Assembly: GCA_038210375.1 (NCBI GenBank)
Contig: JBBQWT010000005.1
Coordinates: 1 to 64,000, forward strand
From: JBBQWT01 sp038210375
GTDB taxonomy: Bacteria > Acidobacteriota > Terriglobia > Terriglobales > Acidobacteriaceae
Reading direction: 5' to 3'
Length of the DNA: 64,000 nucleotides
The notes under the pieces are model-generated. The model ran no database searches. It saw only the letters and a list, made by a program, of their open reading frames with translations, and was not told the origin of the DNA. Both the position numbers and the translations under genes were made by a program. Within the stretch, counting starts at the first letter, position 1. Each line of letters opens with the position of its first letter. This document shows, in pieces, positions 18,564-26,583 of this stretch.

Positions 18564-19477
18564 GATGGTTTCTGGCTCGAGCTTGCACCACGTCCGGACT
18601 TTGCCATGGCAAGGAAAATCGCGCGCAGTGACATCGCGGTAAAAGTAATATCGCGAACTGCGCTGAACGTCTTGTGTATTTCCGCACGGGTGGTCTCTGC
18701 TTCGAAAAGAGGATCGATAAACCGTACGAACGTTGATGAATTTGTCGGAAGCATCCAGGTCTCCGGCCATTTTGCCGGCGCCGTGGGCGGCCGGTCGAAC
18801 GTGATCTCCACCTCCCTGAAGCGCTCTCCCAGGGACGCCATTTCTTCTGAAAAACGCAGCCGTCCCTTTTCCAGGTATCCCACGTGGGTGGCGAAAGTCT
18901 CGACTTCAGCGAGATCGTGAGATGAAATCAAAATCGTGGCTTCGGAGGCTCGTTCCAGCAAGCCTTCAATCAATTCATCGCGCACCAGCGGATCGAGGCC
19001 GCTAAAGGGTTCATCAAGGACGATCAGCCTGGGGTGATACGCCAGCGAACTGGCCAGGGCAACCTTCATTCGCATGCCCCGCGACAGATGCTTAATCTTG
19101 CGGTCTAACGGTAATTCGAATTGCCGCACGATTTCGTTTTCCAGGCCTCGATCCCATAAGGGATAAAACGGACGCAGGTAGGAAAGCAATTCGTGGACCC
19201 GCATCCATTCTGGAAGCCGCTGGTTTTCCGACACATATCCCATCTGGGTAAATGCGCGTCCCCTTATCAGGGTGGAGTCTATTCCCAGCACCGTGGCCCG
19301 CCCGCTGGTGGGCGTCAGAATGTTCATCATGACTTTGATGGCAGTGGTTTTTCCGGCTCCATTTGAGCCGGCAAGGGCATAAACTGCGCCTTCCGGGACG
19401 TCGAGATAAAGGCCGTCAAGCGCGGCAATGCGGCGATACTTCCTGGTCAGGTTGGAGGTATGTATGGCGCTGGTCAT
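18560..19477 (-). CDS. ABC transporter ATP-binding protein
   Basis: 305 aa. Nucleotide-binding domain with Walker A GSNGAGKTT near residue 34, signature-like LSRGMRMKVALASSLA, Walker B LIVLDEPFSGLDP and the H-loop histidine in ISSHDLAEVET. A C-terminal extension of about 90 residues follows the ATPase core, as in exporters of the YtrB/CcmA/EcsA type. It overlaps the regulator gene upstream and the membrane-protein gene downstream by 4 bp each, indicating tight translational coupling of all three. It energises the partner membrane protein. Confidence 0.93.
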   Translation of the reverse strand: MTSAIHTSNLTRKYRRIAALDGLYLDVPEGAVYALAGSNGAGKTTAIKVMMNILTPTSGRATVLGIDSTLIRGRAFTQMGYVSENQRLPEWMRVHELLSYLRPFYPLWDRGLENEIVRQFELPLDRKIKHLSRGMRMKVALASSLAYHPRLIVLDEPFSGLDPLVRDELIEGLLERASEATILISSHDLAEVETFATHVGYLEKGRLRFSEEMASLGERFREVEITFDRPPTAPAKWPETWMLPTNSSTFVRFIDPLFEAETTRAEIHKTFSAVRDITFTAMSLRAIFLAMAKSGRGASSSQKPS

Positions 19478-19905
19478 GAGCGGCTTCGGCCCACTGGATC
19501 ACTCCCCACTGCCGCTCCGCCGCGTCCTCCGCTAAGGCGCCGCCAATGTGTGGTTATGGAGGCTACGATGTCGTCAAGCCCAATTCCCAGCTTCTTTCCT
19601 TCTACGGCGAGTTGTTCAATCTCGTGTCCCAGCAACTGTGTCCTCTCCGCCTTGCTTGACTCAGGCAATGTCGCGACCACGGTGCCGATTCCCGGCCGGG
19701 TTTCAAGTAACCCGGTTCCCACCAGAAAAATTACGACTTTATGCGCGGTATTCGGATTGATCTTAAGTTCTTTGCTCAGCGCCCGTACGGAGGGAAATGG
19801 ATCGCCGGGAAGCATCTGGCCCGAGACAATGGCCTTCTTCGCCGCATAGATCACCTGCTCATGAAGTGAAACGCCGGGGCGCAATTCCACGCGAAACGGG
19901 ACCAT
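19474..19905 (-). CDS. GntR-family transcriptional regulator, YtrA type
   Basis: 143 aa. The winged helix-turn-helix occupies residues about 8-78 (SLHEQVIYAAKKAIVSGQML, FPSVRALSKELKINPNTAHK, GLLETRPGIGTVV), the GntR pattern. The effector part is only a short helical C-terminus, as in the YtrA subfamily, which regulates linked ABC transporters. The ATG abuts a perfect palindrome containing the -10-like box, so autorepression of the operon is likely. No Shine-Dalgarno can exist between the palindrome and the start, pointing to a leaderless transcript. It overlaps the ATPase gene by 4 bp. Confidence 0.92.
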   Translation of the reverse strand: MVPFRVELRPGVSLHEQVIYAAKKAIVSGQMLPGDPFPSVRALSKELKINPNTAHKVVIFLVGTGLLETRPGIGTVVATLPESSKAERTQLLGHEIEQLAVEGKKLGIGLDDIVASITTHWRRLSGGRGGAAVGSDPVGRSRS

Positions 19906-19934
19906 CGCGTGTACTATACCAGATAGTACACGCG
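19906..19934 (-). promoter_or_regulatory. Palindromic operator overlapping a leaderless promoter
   Basis: Perfect 11-bp inverted repeat CGCGTGTACTA / TAGTACACGCG (19906-19916 and 19924-19934) with a 7-bp spacer, ending at the base before the regulator's ATG. A -10-like TATAGT on the minus strand (complement of 19913-19918) lies 7 nt before the ATG, inside the palindrome. The GTACTA half-site core is in keeping with YtrA-type operators. A -35 match is weak. Confidence 0.75.
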
Positions 19935-20064
19935 GAATAGCACGATTGTGGTTAATTATCCCCTGACAACACGGGGGGCATTTCGGCTACGATTTAGAAC
20001 GCAATGAAGCCGCAACAATCCATCCCCAAAGGACAAAGGGGTTTAGTCCCAACGGAGATAAAAG

Positions 20065-20370
20065 TTGAGAGTCCGATTGGTTTGGGTGGAGAGAGACAGC
20101 CGCGTTACAGAACTTGCCAGCCGTGAGACTACATTGGTGGGAGAATCCAAGAAGACGCCAACGCGGAACTACGTGGCGCGGCTGATAGCACGATGCCACC
20201 CTGAATTGATGTCTGTGAATAGCGTACATCTGATTAATTCTGACGAACCGGGAGGCAAGTGGTACGTCCGGTCAACTAAACTCGATTCCAACCGCTGGCT
20301 GACCGTATACGCAAGTCCGCTGTCAGATATTGAAGATTCGCCGGGAATCGATCCCCCAGACCCAAATTAG
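20065..20370 (+). CDS. Hypothetical protein, possible small gene
   Basis: 101 aa from a TTG start preceded by GGAGA at 20054-20058, a good ribosome-binding distance. The protein begins MRVRLVWVERDSRV, has a charged middle (GESKKTPTRNYVARLIARCH) and a proline/aspartate-rich end. No family was recognised. It lies between the GntR regulator promoter and lexA, 24 bp before the predicted lexA -35 box. Reality of the gene rests on the ribosome-binding site and uninterrupted frame only. Confidence 0.4.
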   Translation: MRVRLVWVERDSRVTELASRETTLVGESKKTPTRNYVARLIARCHPELMSVNSVHLINSDEPGGKWYVRSTKLDSNRWLTVYASPLSDIEDSPGIDPPDPN

Positions 20371-20394
20371 TTACTGCGATAATTACCCGATTGC

Positions 20395-20423
20395 TTGACA
20401 TTCGCCTTTTCTTCGCCAATAAT
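20395..20423 (+). promoter_or_regulatory. Predicted lexA promoter, probably leaderless
   Basis: TTGACA at 20395-20400, a 17-bp spacer and AATAAT at 20418-20423. The lexA ATG (20433) is 10 nt downstream of the -10 box and there is no Shine-Dalgarno. No recognisable LexA box was seen around it. Confidence 0.65.
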
Positions 20424-20432
20424 CATGGCGAT

Positions 20433-21065
20433 ATGGCTCTCACCAAGCGGCAGCGGCAGCTTTACGACTTCATCGCGGAGTTCGTCCAATCCAACGGTTA
20501 TTCCCCGTCGTTTGAGGAGATTGGCGTGGGCATGGGATTGAGCTCGCTGGCCACCGTGCATAAGCACATCACCAACCTTGAGAAGAAGGGTTTGCTGCGG
20601 CGCGATTACAATCGCAGCCGCTCCATCGATATCGTGCCGCCGCGCGGACGCATGAAACAGCAGATGGGCGGCACCGTTACCGGAAGCATCTCCGGCGTGC
20701 TGCCGCTGCTGGGACGAATCGCCGCCGGCCAACCGGTGGAAACCCTGGAAAACCCCGAAACCATTTCGCTGGCGGATTTTACCCGCTCCAAGGATGTGTT
20801 TGTGCTCGAAGTACGCGGAGACTCCATGCAGGACGAGCACATCGTGGACGGAGATTACGTCATGGTGGAAAAGACCAGGACGGCCCGCAACGGCGAAATC
20901 GTGGTGGCGCTGGTCGAAGGCACCGACACTACCTTGAAACGTTTTTACCAGGAAGGCGAAACCATCCGGCTGCAGCCTTCAAATTCGACGATGGCCCCGA
21001 TTATGCTGGCGGCCGCTTCGGTGCAGATCCAGGGTCGCGTGATCGGCGTACTGCGCAAATATTGA
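20433..21065 (+). CDS. lexA: LexA repressor (SOS response)
   Basis: 210 aa from the ATG at 20433; an upstream TTG at 20391 would place the promoter inside the gene. N-terminal winged helix: LTKRQRQLYDFIAEFVQSNG and GLSSLATVHKHITNLEKKGL. The self-cleavage site is the Ala-Gly bond in RIAAGQPVE. The catalytic Ser is in RGDSMQDEHI and the catalytic Lys in GTDTTLKRFY, so autoproteolysis should work. Represses DNA-damage genes until RecA filaments trigger cleavage. Probably transcribed from the adjoining leaderless promoter. Confidence 0.95.
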   Translation: MALTKRQRQLYDFIAEFVQSNGYSPSFEEIGVGMGLSSLATVHKHITNLEKKGLLRRDYNRSRSIDIVPPRGRMKQQMGGTVTGSISGVLPLLGRIAAGQPVETLENPETISLADFTRSKDVFVLEVRGDSMQDEHIVDGDYVMVEKTRTARNGEIVVALVEGTDTTLKRFYQEGETIRLQPSNSTMAPIMLAAASVQIQGRVIGVLRKY

Positions 21066-21080
21066 TTTTGTGCCCTCCGG

Positions 21081-21815
21081 TTAAGCGCGCCCCACCCTCT
21101 CCGCAAACTTGGCGCACTCTTCCACCACCTTGGCGGTGCGCCGTTCGCGCGCCTCCGGGGTCTGGTAGTAAAAGATCGCCAGCAAACACCCACGGCGCTG
21201 CGATGGTGACATGCGCTCCCAGCCGGCATGCGCCCGCAGGTCACGAGAGAATGCCGCCTTCAGGACCGGTGGAAGATCGGTTTCGCCTTCCATGGCGAAG
21301 ATCAGGCGCTCGGTCATCTGCTGCGCCCGGCGTTCGCGGGCCTCGGCGCTTTTCACTTCTACTACCCATTCGGCAATTTCTTTGCGGGTCGAATAATTCA
21401 ATTTCTCAAACCAGCGTCGCAGACCGGCGTCGCCGGCGTCGGAAAAGGCTTTGGTTAATTCCCGCGGCGCCGTCACCACCCGTTCTTCACCATCGGGCTG
21501 CAGGCGAAACTTCGCGATATCACCGGGCCCCACGCCGGCGCCGGCCTGCATTTTTTTATTGACCAGCAGGATGTGTGTCCCCTTGCCGGTGGGAAACAAC
21601 GATGACCGGAAGACATAGTCATTGATTTCTCCGCTAACCTTGAGTTGTCCGCGTGTCCCCCACACTTTCTTGACATCCACGGGGATGCGAATGATGACCC
21701 ACTTGAGGCGGGAGGGCATTTGTTCCAGGCGCGCGGTAAAGGACTTCGCTGCCGCCGGCTTCGCGTCCGGCTCTTGAGAGCCAGGCTTCCGGGTGGATTT
21801 TCGCAAGGCGCTCAT
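21081..21815 (-). CDS. DUF1905 / YdeI-like protein
   Basis: 244 aa from the ATG at 21815. After a basic N-terminal stretch, residues about 30-120 match the DUF1905 pattern (RIPVDVKKVWGTRGQLKVSG, GTHILLVNKKMQAGAGVGPG). The C-terminal part fits the bacteriocin-protection/YdeI-OmpD-associated family (WFEKLNYSTRKEIAEWVVE, SAEARERRAQQMTERL). Biochemical role is unknown. It overlaps the upstream DUF1272 gene by 4 bp, so the two are co-translated. It converges on lexA with a 15-bp gap. Confidence 0.8.
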   Translation of the reverse strand: MSALRKSTRKPGSQEPDAKPAAAKSFTARLEQMPSRLKWVIIRIPVDVKKVWGTRGQLKVSGEINDYVFRSSLFPTGKGTHILLVNKKMQAGAGVGPGDIAKFRLQPDGEERVVTAPRELTKAFSDAGDAGLRRWFEKLNYSTRKEIAEWVVEVKSAEARERRAQQMTERLIFAMEGETDLPPVLKAAFSRDLRAHAGWERMSPSQRRGCLLAIFYYQTPEARERRTAKVVEECAKFAERVGRA

Positions 21816-21994
21816 ACCTTCGGAATGCGACGGGGACGCCGCACCAGCTCTCCCTGGCAGTTGGGGCAAATGAATTTCATTTCGCCCGCGCAGGCTTCGC
21901 AGAAAGTGCATTCATGACTGCAGATCAACGCGGGGCGATCGAGGGCGAGGATTGTGCCGCAGCGTTCGCAGGATGATTTCATCTGCAGGGCCAT
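21812..21994 (-). CDS. DUF1272-like zinc-binding small protein
   Basis: 60 aa. Eight cysteines in pairs (CERC, CSHEC, CEAC, CPNC) and a histidine suggest two zinc sites, in the pattern of DUF1272 proteins (CSHECTFCEACAGEMKFICPNCQGELVRRPRR). Start ATG at 21994; a second ATG at 21982 is possible. Overlaps the YdeI-like gene by 4 bp. A promoter-like sequence with -10 TAAGAT only 7 nt before the ATG implies a leaderless message. Function unknown. Confidence 0.8.
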   Translation of the reverse strand: MALQMKSSCERCGTILALDRPALICSHECTFCEACAGEMKFICPNCQGELVRRPRRIPKV

Positions 21995-22001
21995 GAGCAG
22001 A

Positions 22002-22031
22002 ATCTTACGGCAAGAAAAAGCCTTCGCTCAA
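22002..22031 (-). promoter_or_regulatory. Predicted leaderless promoter of the DUF1272-YdeI pair
   Basis: Minus strand: TTGAGC (complement of 22026-22031), 18-bp spacer, TAAGAT (complement of 22002-22007), then 7 nt to the ATG. The -35 box falls inside the hairpin of the trxA terminator. Confidence 0.5.
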
Positions 22032-22050
22032 GGAGAGCGAAGGCTTTTTT
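22015..22050. terminator. Intrinsic terminator of trxA
   Basis: Perfect stem AGCCTTCGCTC / GAGCGAAGGCT (22019-22029 and 22035-22045) with a 5-nt loop, extended by A and T runs on both sides. It lies just past the trxA stop on the minus strand; the symmetry would let it act in both directions. Confidence 0.88.
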
Positions 22051-22075
22051 GATTAATGCCATTACCGTTGGGGCT

Positions 22076-22426
22076 TTAGCTGCTCACCGGAGCAAGCGAC
22101 ACCAGTTTGTTGAGGGCTGCTTCAATTTTCTCTTTGGGTACATAGCCGACGATCTGGGCCTTTACTTCGCCGCCCTGAAAGATGAGCAGGGTGGGGATGC
22201 CGCGGACGTTGTAGCGCTGCGGGGTTGCGGTGTTCTTGTCCACATCCATTTTTCCCACTTTTACCTTGCCCTCGTAAGCGGTTGCGACTTCATCCACGAT
22301 GGGAGCAAGGGCCTTGCAGGGACCGCACCACGCTGCCCAGAAATCCACCAGCACCGGGGTTGTCGATTTCAGCACGTCGCTGTCAAAATTTGCATCTGTG
22401 ATTTCTAACACTGATTGGTTTGCCAT
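22076..22426 (-). CDS. trxA: Thioredoxin
   Basis: 116 aa from the ATG at 22426 (MANQSVLEITDANFDSDVL). Disulfide reductase of the cytoplasm. It has the active site WCGPC in DFWAAWCGPCKALAP and the cis-proline segment RGIPTLLIF, and normal length. An AGGAGG sequence lies about 13 nt upstream, rather far. Monocistronic, ended by the hairpin at 22015-22050. Confidence 0.95.
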   Translation of the reverse strand: MANQSVLEITDANFDSDVLKSTTPVLVDFWAAWCGPCKALAPIVDEVATAYEGKVKVGKMDVDKNTATPQRYNVRGIPTLLIFQGGEVKAQIVGYVPKEKIEAALNKLVSLAPVSS

Positions 22427-22645
22427 GGTAAGAGTCCATCCTCCTGGGAAGTCTTGAGCGACCTTGCCGCTATTCATCTTCGGGTAGTTAGATGCCGGGG
22501 AATCTGTGCGCGGTGCAACCGCATTTTATCCCAGCATGGAGAGCATTTGCATATAAACAACCCGCTTCTGCACCCCGGCATCGTAAAACCAGGCTCGCGG
22601 GACCGCGGCCACCACTTTTCTCAATCCATATTCACAGAGGAAATC

Positions 22646-23197
22646 ATGACTTCAAAAAATGATGGCGTTATTTCGAACATGAATGGTCCCAGCTTCGGCG
22701 CCGGGTTTGGCCTTGGCCTGGCAGTCGGCCTGACCTCGGGTCTGGCATGGACAACCATCGCCCGGCTGCGCACGAATAGCGTGCTGCGCATCGAGAAGAG
22801 TATCCAGATCGGCAAGCCGGTGGAAGAAGTGTTTGCCGCGTGGTCCAACTTTTCGCGCTTGCCGCACATGATCCACTCCATCGATGAAGTTCAGCAGCAC
22901 GGCGCCCGCTCCTTCTGGGCCATGGAAGTCGACGGCAAGCACATGGAATGGGAGGCCGCACTCACCCAGAACATCCCCAACCAGTCGCTGGGGTGGAAGT
23001 CTCTCTCCGGGCCCAAGCACACCGGCCGTATTAATTTTTCGCCCATCGGGGGCGACACCGAGGTGCACGTGGTGATGAATTACCAACCCACCGTGTGGGC
23101 GCGGATCCTTTCTCCCGCCGTGACTGACAACATTGAGAGCTATGTGGAAGCAGCGTTACGCGATTTCAAGGCCAGCCTCGAAGGCAAGGGCCAGTAA
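22646..23197 (+). CDS. SRPBCC (START-like) family protein
   Basis: 183 aa from the ATG at 22646, preceded by AGAGG. A glycine-rich hydrophobic segment at residues 16-36 (FGAGFGLGLAVGLTSGLAWT) may anchor it in the membrane. Residues about 48-180 show the polyketide-cyclase/SRPBCC pattern: SIQIGKPVEEVFAAWSNFSR, LPHMIHSIDEV, ending SYVEAALRDFKASLEGKGQ. Such proteins bind lipids or other hydrophobic ligands; the ligand here is not known. The 243 bp after it contain no gene. Confidence 0.82.
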   Translation: MTSKNDGVISNMNGPSFGAGFGLGLAVGLTSGLAWTTIARLRTNSVLRIEKSIQIGKPVEEVFAAWSNFSRLPHMIHSIDEVQQHGARSFWAMEVDGKHMEWEAALTQNIPNQSLGWKSLSGPKHTGRINFSPIGGDTEVHVVMNYQPTVWARILSPAVTDNIESYVEAALRDFKASLEGKGQ

Positions 23198-23440
23198 GCT
23201 AAGAAGGACTTTCGATAGCACAGCCAAGGTCACGCGACAGTAATAGGCGTTAAGGAATCTGTCTATTCCTGATATGGTCCTCGAACTCCCGCGTCAGTAT
23301 CCCGCCCAGTCTGCAAGCGAAAATAGAATCTGGGCGTGTTTTAGAAGTGTTACAGTGCATTAGATGGTCTCTGTTTCATCTTCTCGACTTCTAAGCTTGG
23401 GAGTAGAAGTTTTGGATACTAACCGGCGCCGTGGCAATTT

Positions 23441-24376
23441 ATGAATCGGCAGAATGCGTTGGCATTTGAGTACGACCACGAGACAATCGACTCGGGGTTA
23501 ATTGTCCATGCGGACTGTCTTGAATGGATGGGCCGGATTCCTGAAAACTCGATCCATGGCATCGTTACGGACCCTCCTTACGGTGTAAAGGAATATCAAT
23601 TTGACCAGCTTGAAAAAAGATCCAATGGCAATGGTGGCATCTGGAGGATTCCACCGTCGTTTGACGGACACGTTCGTTCACCATTGCCAAGATTCACGGC
23701 CCTTACTGGGAAGGAGAGGGAGTCGTTGCACCGCTTCTTTTGTGAATGGGCCAAGGTGAGCATTCATGCACTTCGCCCAGGCGGGCATGTATTCGTAGCC
23801 AATAATGCATTTTTGTGTCAGCTCGTTTACAGCGCTCTCGTCGAAGGTGGCTTGGAATTTCGGGGACAAATCATTCGGCTTGTTCAAACTCTTAGAGGCG
23901 GAGATAGGCCCAAGAACGCTGAGGAGGAATTTGAAGCGGTATCCTCGCTGCCTCGAGGAAGCTATGAGCCGTGGGGCCTGTTTCGAAAGCCAATGCCTCG
24001 TGGAATGAAGGTCAGTGATTGCCTGCGCGAATTCCAAACTGGCGGCCTGAGACGGTTACCCGAGGGTCTTCCGTTTTCAGACCTGGTGTATAGCCAGAGA
24101 ACCCCTAAGAGGGAGCGCGATATTGCAGATCATCCTAGCCTCAAACCCCAGGCGCTGCTGAGAGAATTCACTTATGCCGTCCTTCCGCTCGGCGAAGGAA
24201 CCGTTCTTGATCCGTTTATGGGATCTGGATCAACCGTCGCTGCATGTAATGCTCTCAAAATAAACTCTATCGGTATAGAAAAGAATCCTGCGTATTACCA
24301 ATTAGCCAGAACCGCCATTGATAAACTAGCCCGGGTTGTGGTCGAGCGCGACCAAGTCAACTTTTCTTTCACGTAG
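23441..24376 (+). CDS. DNA methyltransferase (N4-cytosine or N6-adenine, beta class)
   Basis: 311 aa. The catalytic motif IV DPPY is at residues 44-47, before the AdoMet-binding motif DPFMGSGS at 257-264. HPSLKP lies at 231-236. This order defines the beta class of amino-methyltransferases. The middle region (about 60-225) would be the target-recognition part. It converges on a nuclease-like gene and overlaps its end by 8 bp, the layout of a type II restriction-modification pair. Composition is visibly more AT-rich than the neighbours, suggesting acquisition. Target sequence is unknown. Confidence 0.9.
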   Translation: MNRQNALAFEYDHETIDSGLIVHADCLEWMGRIPENSIHGIVTDPPYGVKEYQFDQLEKRSNGNGGIWRIPPSFDGHVRSPLPRFTALTGKERESLHRFFCEWAKVSIHALRPGGHVFVANNAFLCQLVYSALVEGGLEFRGQIIRLVQTLRGGDRPKNAEEEFEAVSSLPRGSYEPWGLFRKPMPRGMKVSDCLREFQTGGLRRLPEGLPFSDLVYSQRTPKRERDIADHPSLKPQALLREFTYAVLPLGEGTVLDPFMGSGSTVAACNALKINSIGIEKNPAYYQLARTAIDKLARVVVERDQVNFSFT

Positions 24377-25013
24377 GTTGGGGCCTTTTATAAATCCAGT
24401 TCGATAGCATTTTGTCGTACCCGCTCTTGGTTACAGTTGCGGTAATAGTCCGGCGGCTGGTTTCAGATCTTCCTGCAAAAAGCCAATCTGATTTCATTAG
24501 AAGTGCTCCGAGCACTGTCACGAATTTAAATGGTTTCGGTGGAATGCCCTTGGCAGAATCGACCGGACGATTACCGTCGAAGGCAAATACCATCAACCAT
24601 GTATCTTCGGGGTTATGCCCTTGCCACGATTTTAGGTACCGCGAACTCTTAATTTCGATTCCTTCCGAGGCGTACTGCATAGAATCCTTCGAATACTTCC
24701 CGGCGGGCATCAGATCTGGATGCCCGTTATGATATTGATTTTTGGCGATTGTATTGCAGTACTTCGGCAAACTTGCTGTCACAAATTCGCCAACCATACT
24801 ACTGAAGTTCGCGGGCATCAGTAGTGTTTCAAAGCGCGCGATGTCTCTGGTATGTAGTTGCGAATTTATGAAGCCCAGAAAATTAACAAATTCTTGCATC
24901 GCTTCGTAAATATGTTCTGTTGTGACACCGTAAGGGATGATGACGTTCTTATTGAAGCCAGATGAGTCTACAGGTTCGGGTATGCACGCTGCGGCCTCAC
25001 TTGGGTCAGACAT
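24369..25013 (-). CDS. Putative type II restriction endonuclease
   Basis: 214 aa from the ATG at 25013, which has GAGGA 9 nt upstream; the open frame extends further upstream but without support. Residues HPD (98-100) and EIK (120-122), with conserved spacing in GHPDLMPAGKY and EGIEIKSSRYL, form a plausible PD-(D/E)xK nuclease core. Phrases such as WLMVFAFDGNRP and SDWLFAGRSETSRRT fit the strands after the catalytic core. No close family was recognised. Identity as the cognate restriction enzyme rests on this motif and on its convergent, 8-bp overlapping position with the methyltransferase gene. Confidence 0.72.
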   Translation of the reverse strand: MSDPSEAAACIPEPVDSSGFNKNVIIPYGVTTEHIYEAMQEFVNFLGFINSQLHTRDIARFETLLMPANFSSMVGEFVTASLPKYCNTIAKNQYHNGHPDLMPAGKYSKDSMQYASEGIEIKSSRYLKSWQGHNPEDTWLMVFAFDGNRPVDSAKGIPPKPFKFVTVLGALLMKSDWLFAGRSETSRRTITATVTKSGYDKMLSNWIYKRPQPT

Positions 25014-25163
25014 TCGACAAAATCCTCGAAGGTGGAAGCATCTGCGCTCTTTATATGCATGCCAAGTACATATGTTGATTCCAAGACAGGTTAAGTAAGT
25101 TCTCCTCTGGTTCCAAAATAAAACCCTTCCCTCACCTTCCCGGGGCGCGTAAGCTCGTTCTCC

Positions 25164-26504
25164 ATGCGCCTGATTGATCTCATTCGGAAAAAGCGGGACG
25201 GCTTTGAGCTGACCGCCGAAGAAATCCAGTTCATCATCGCCGGGTACACTCGTGACGAATTTCCCGACTACCAGATCTCCGCGTGGCTGATGGCGGTGCT
25301 GCTCCGCGGCATGAAACCGGCGGAGATCGCCGGCCTCACCGAAGCCATGCTGCATTCCGGCGAGGTGCTTGACCTATCCCAATTGCCGGGCAAGAAGGTC
25401 GATAAGCATTCCACCGGGGGCGTGGGTGACAAGACTTCGCTGGTGTTGGCCCCGGTGGCCGCCGCCGGCGGGCTTTTCGTGCCCATGATCAGCGGGCGCG
25501 GCCTGGGACACACCGGCGGGACCCTCGACAAGCTGCAGGCGATTCCCGGCTTCCGCGTCGACCTCTCGCTGGCCGAGATGATTGCCACCATGAAGGCGTG
25601 CGGCTGCGCCATGATCGGGCAAACCGCCGAGATCGCTCCCGCCGACAAGAGGATCTACGCTTTGCGCGACGTTACTGGCACAGTAGAAAGCGCGGCGTTG
25701 ATTTGCGCCTCCATCATGAGCAAGAAGATGGCGGAGGGCATCGATGCCCTGGTGCTTGACGTCAAGGTCGGCTCCGGCGCGTTCATGAAAAACGAAAATG
25801 ACGCCGCCCACCTCGCCGGGCTCATGGTCGAAACCGGGGAGCGCATGGGCAAGCGCGTGGTTGCATTGCTTACGCGCATGGACCGGCCCCTGGGCCGCAA
25901 CGTGGGCAACGCGCTGGAGGTCGCGGAATGCATCGAGGTGATGCGCGGCGGGGGTGGCAAGGATGATGATCTGCGCGATCTTTGCATCGAGCTGGCGGGG
26001 TGGATGTTCTTCCTCGGTGACCGCTCCCCCAGCGTGGAAGAAGGCAAACGCCTGGCCCAGGAGATCATCAGCTCAGGCAAGGCCCTGGAAAAATTCAAGC
26101 AGATGACCGAATTACAGCGCGGCGACCCGCGGGCGATCGATGATCCATCGCGCCTGCCGCAGGCGGCGAACCAGACCGTGGTCACGGCGCGAGACGCGGG
26201 ATTCGTGCAGTCCATGCAATGCGAGCGCATTGGCGTGGCCAGCCTCATCCTCGGCGGCGGCCGGGAAAAGAAAGAGGACATCATCGATCCCGCGGTGGGC
26301 TTGATCATCCACAAAAAAACCGGCGAAGCGGTGCAATCCGGCGAGCCCCTGGTCACTATCCATTACAATTCCAGCGCACGCCTCGAAGAGGCCCGGCAGA
26401 TGATCGCCGAGAGCTACAAAATTGGCGCCGCCGCGCCGGCCAATGTTCCGCTGGTCGGCCGGGTGATTGGCAAGATGTTACCCAAAGTTCCGGCTGGTGT
26501 TTGA
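25164..26504 (+). CDS. Pyrimidine-nucleoside (thymidine) phosphorylase
   Basis: 446 aa. Phosphorolysis of thymidine, deoxyuridine or uridine to base and (deoxy)ribose-1-phosphate. The family signature is KHSTGGVGDKTSLVLAPVAA, followed by SGRGLGHTGGTLDKLQAIPG and LDVKVGSGAFMK. The C-terminal barrel-sandwich domain (IIHKKTGEAVQSGEPLVTIH) is complete. The ATG at 25164 has no Shine-Dalgarno; TAAGCT lies 8 nt upstream, so this may be another leaderless start. It heads a three-gene nucleoside salvage group. Confidence 0.94.
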   Translation: MRLIDLIRKKRDGFELTAEEIQFIIAGYTRDEFPDYQISAWLMAVLLRGMKPAEIAGLTEAMLHSGEVLDLSQLPGKKVDKHSTGGVGDKTSLVLAPVAAAGGLFVPMISGRGLGHTGGTLDKLQAIPGFRVDLSLAEMIATMKACGCAMIGQTAEIAPADKRIYALRDVTGTVESAALICASIMSKKMAEGIDALVLDVKVGSGAFMKNENDAAHLAGLMVETGERMGKRVVALLTRMDRPLGRNVGNALEVAECIEVMRGGGGKDDDLRDLCIELAGWMFFLGDRSPSVEEGKRLAQEIISSGKALEKFKQMTELQRGDPRAIDDPSRLPQAANQTVVTARDAGFVQSMQCERIGVASLILGGGREKKEDIIDPAVGLIIHKKTGEAVQSGEPLVTIHYNSSARLEEARQMIAESYKIGAAAPANVPLVGRVIGKMLPKVPAGV

Positions 26505-26583
26505 GAAACTGGTTTCACCGGCGCCAGATCGGGAATGCTGTATGCTCACCGCTGCTCGCGCACTCGCGAAACAGGAGATTTGA

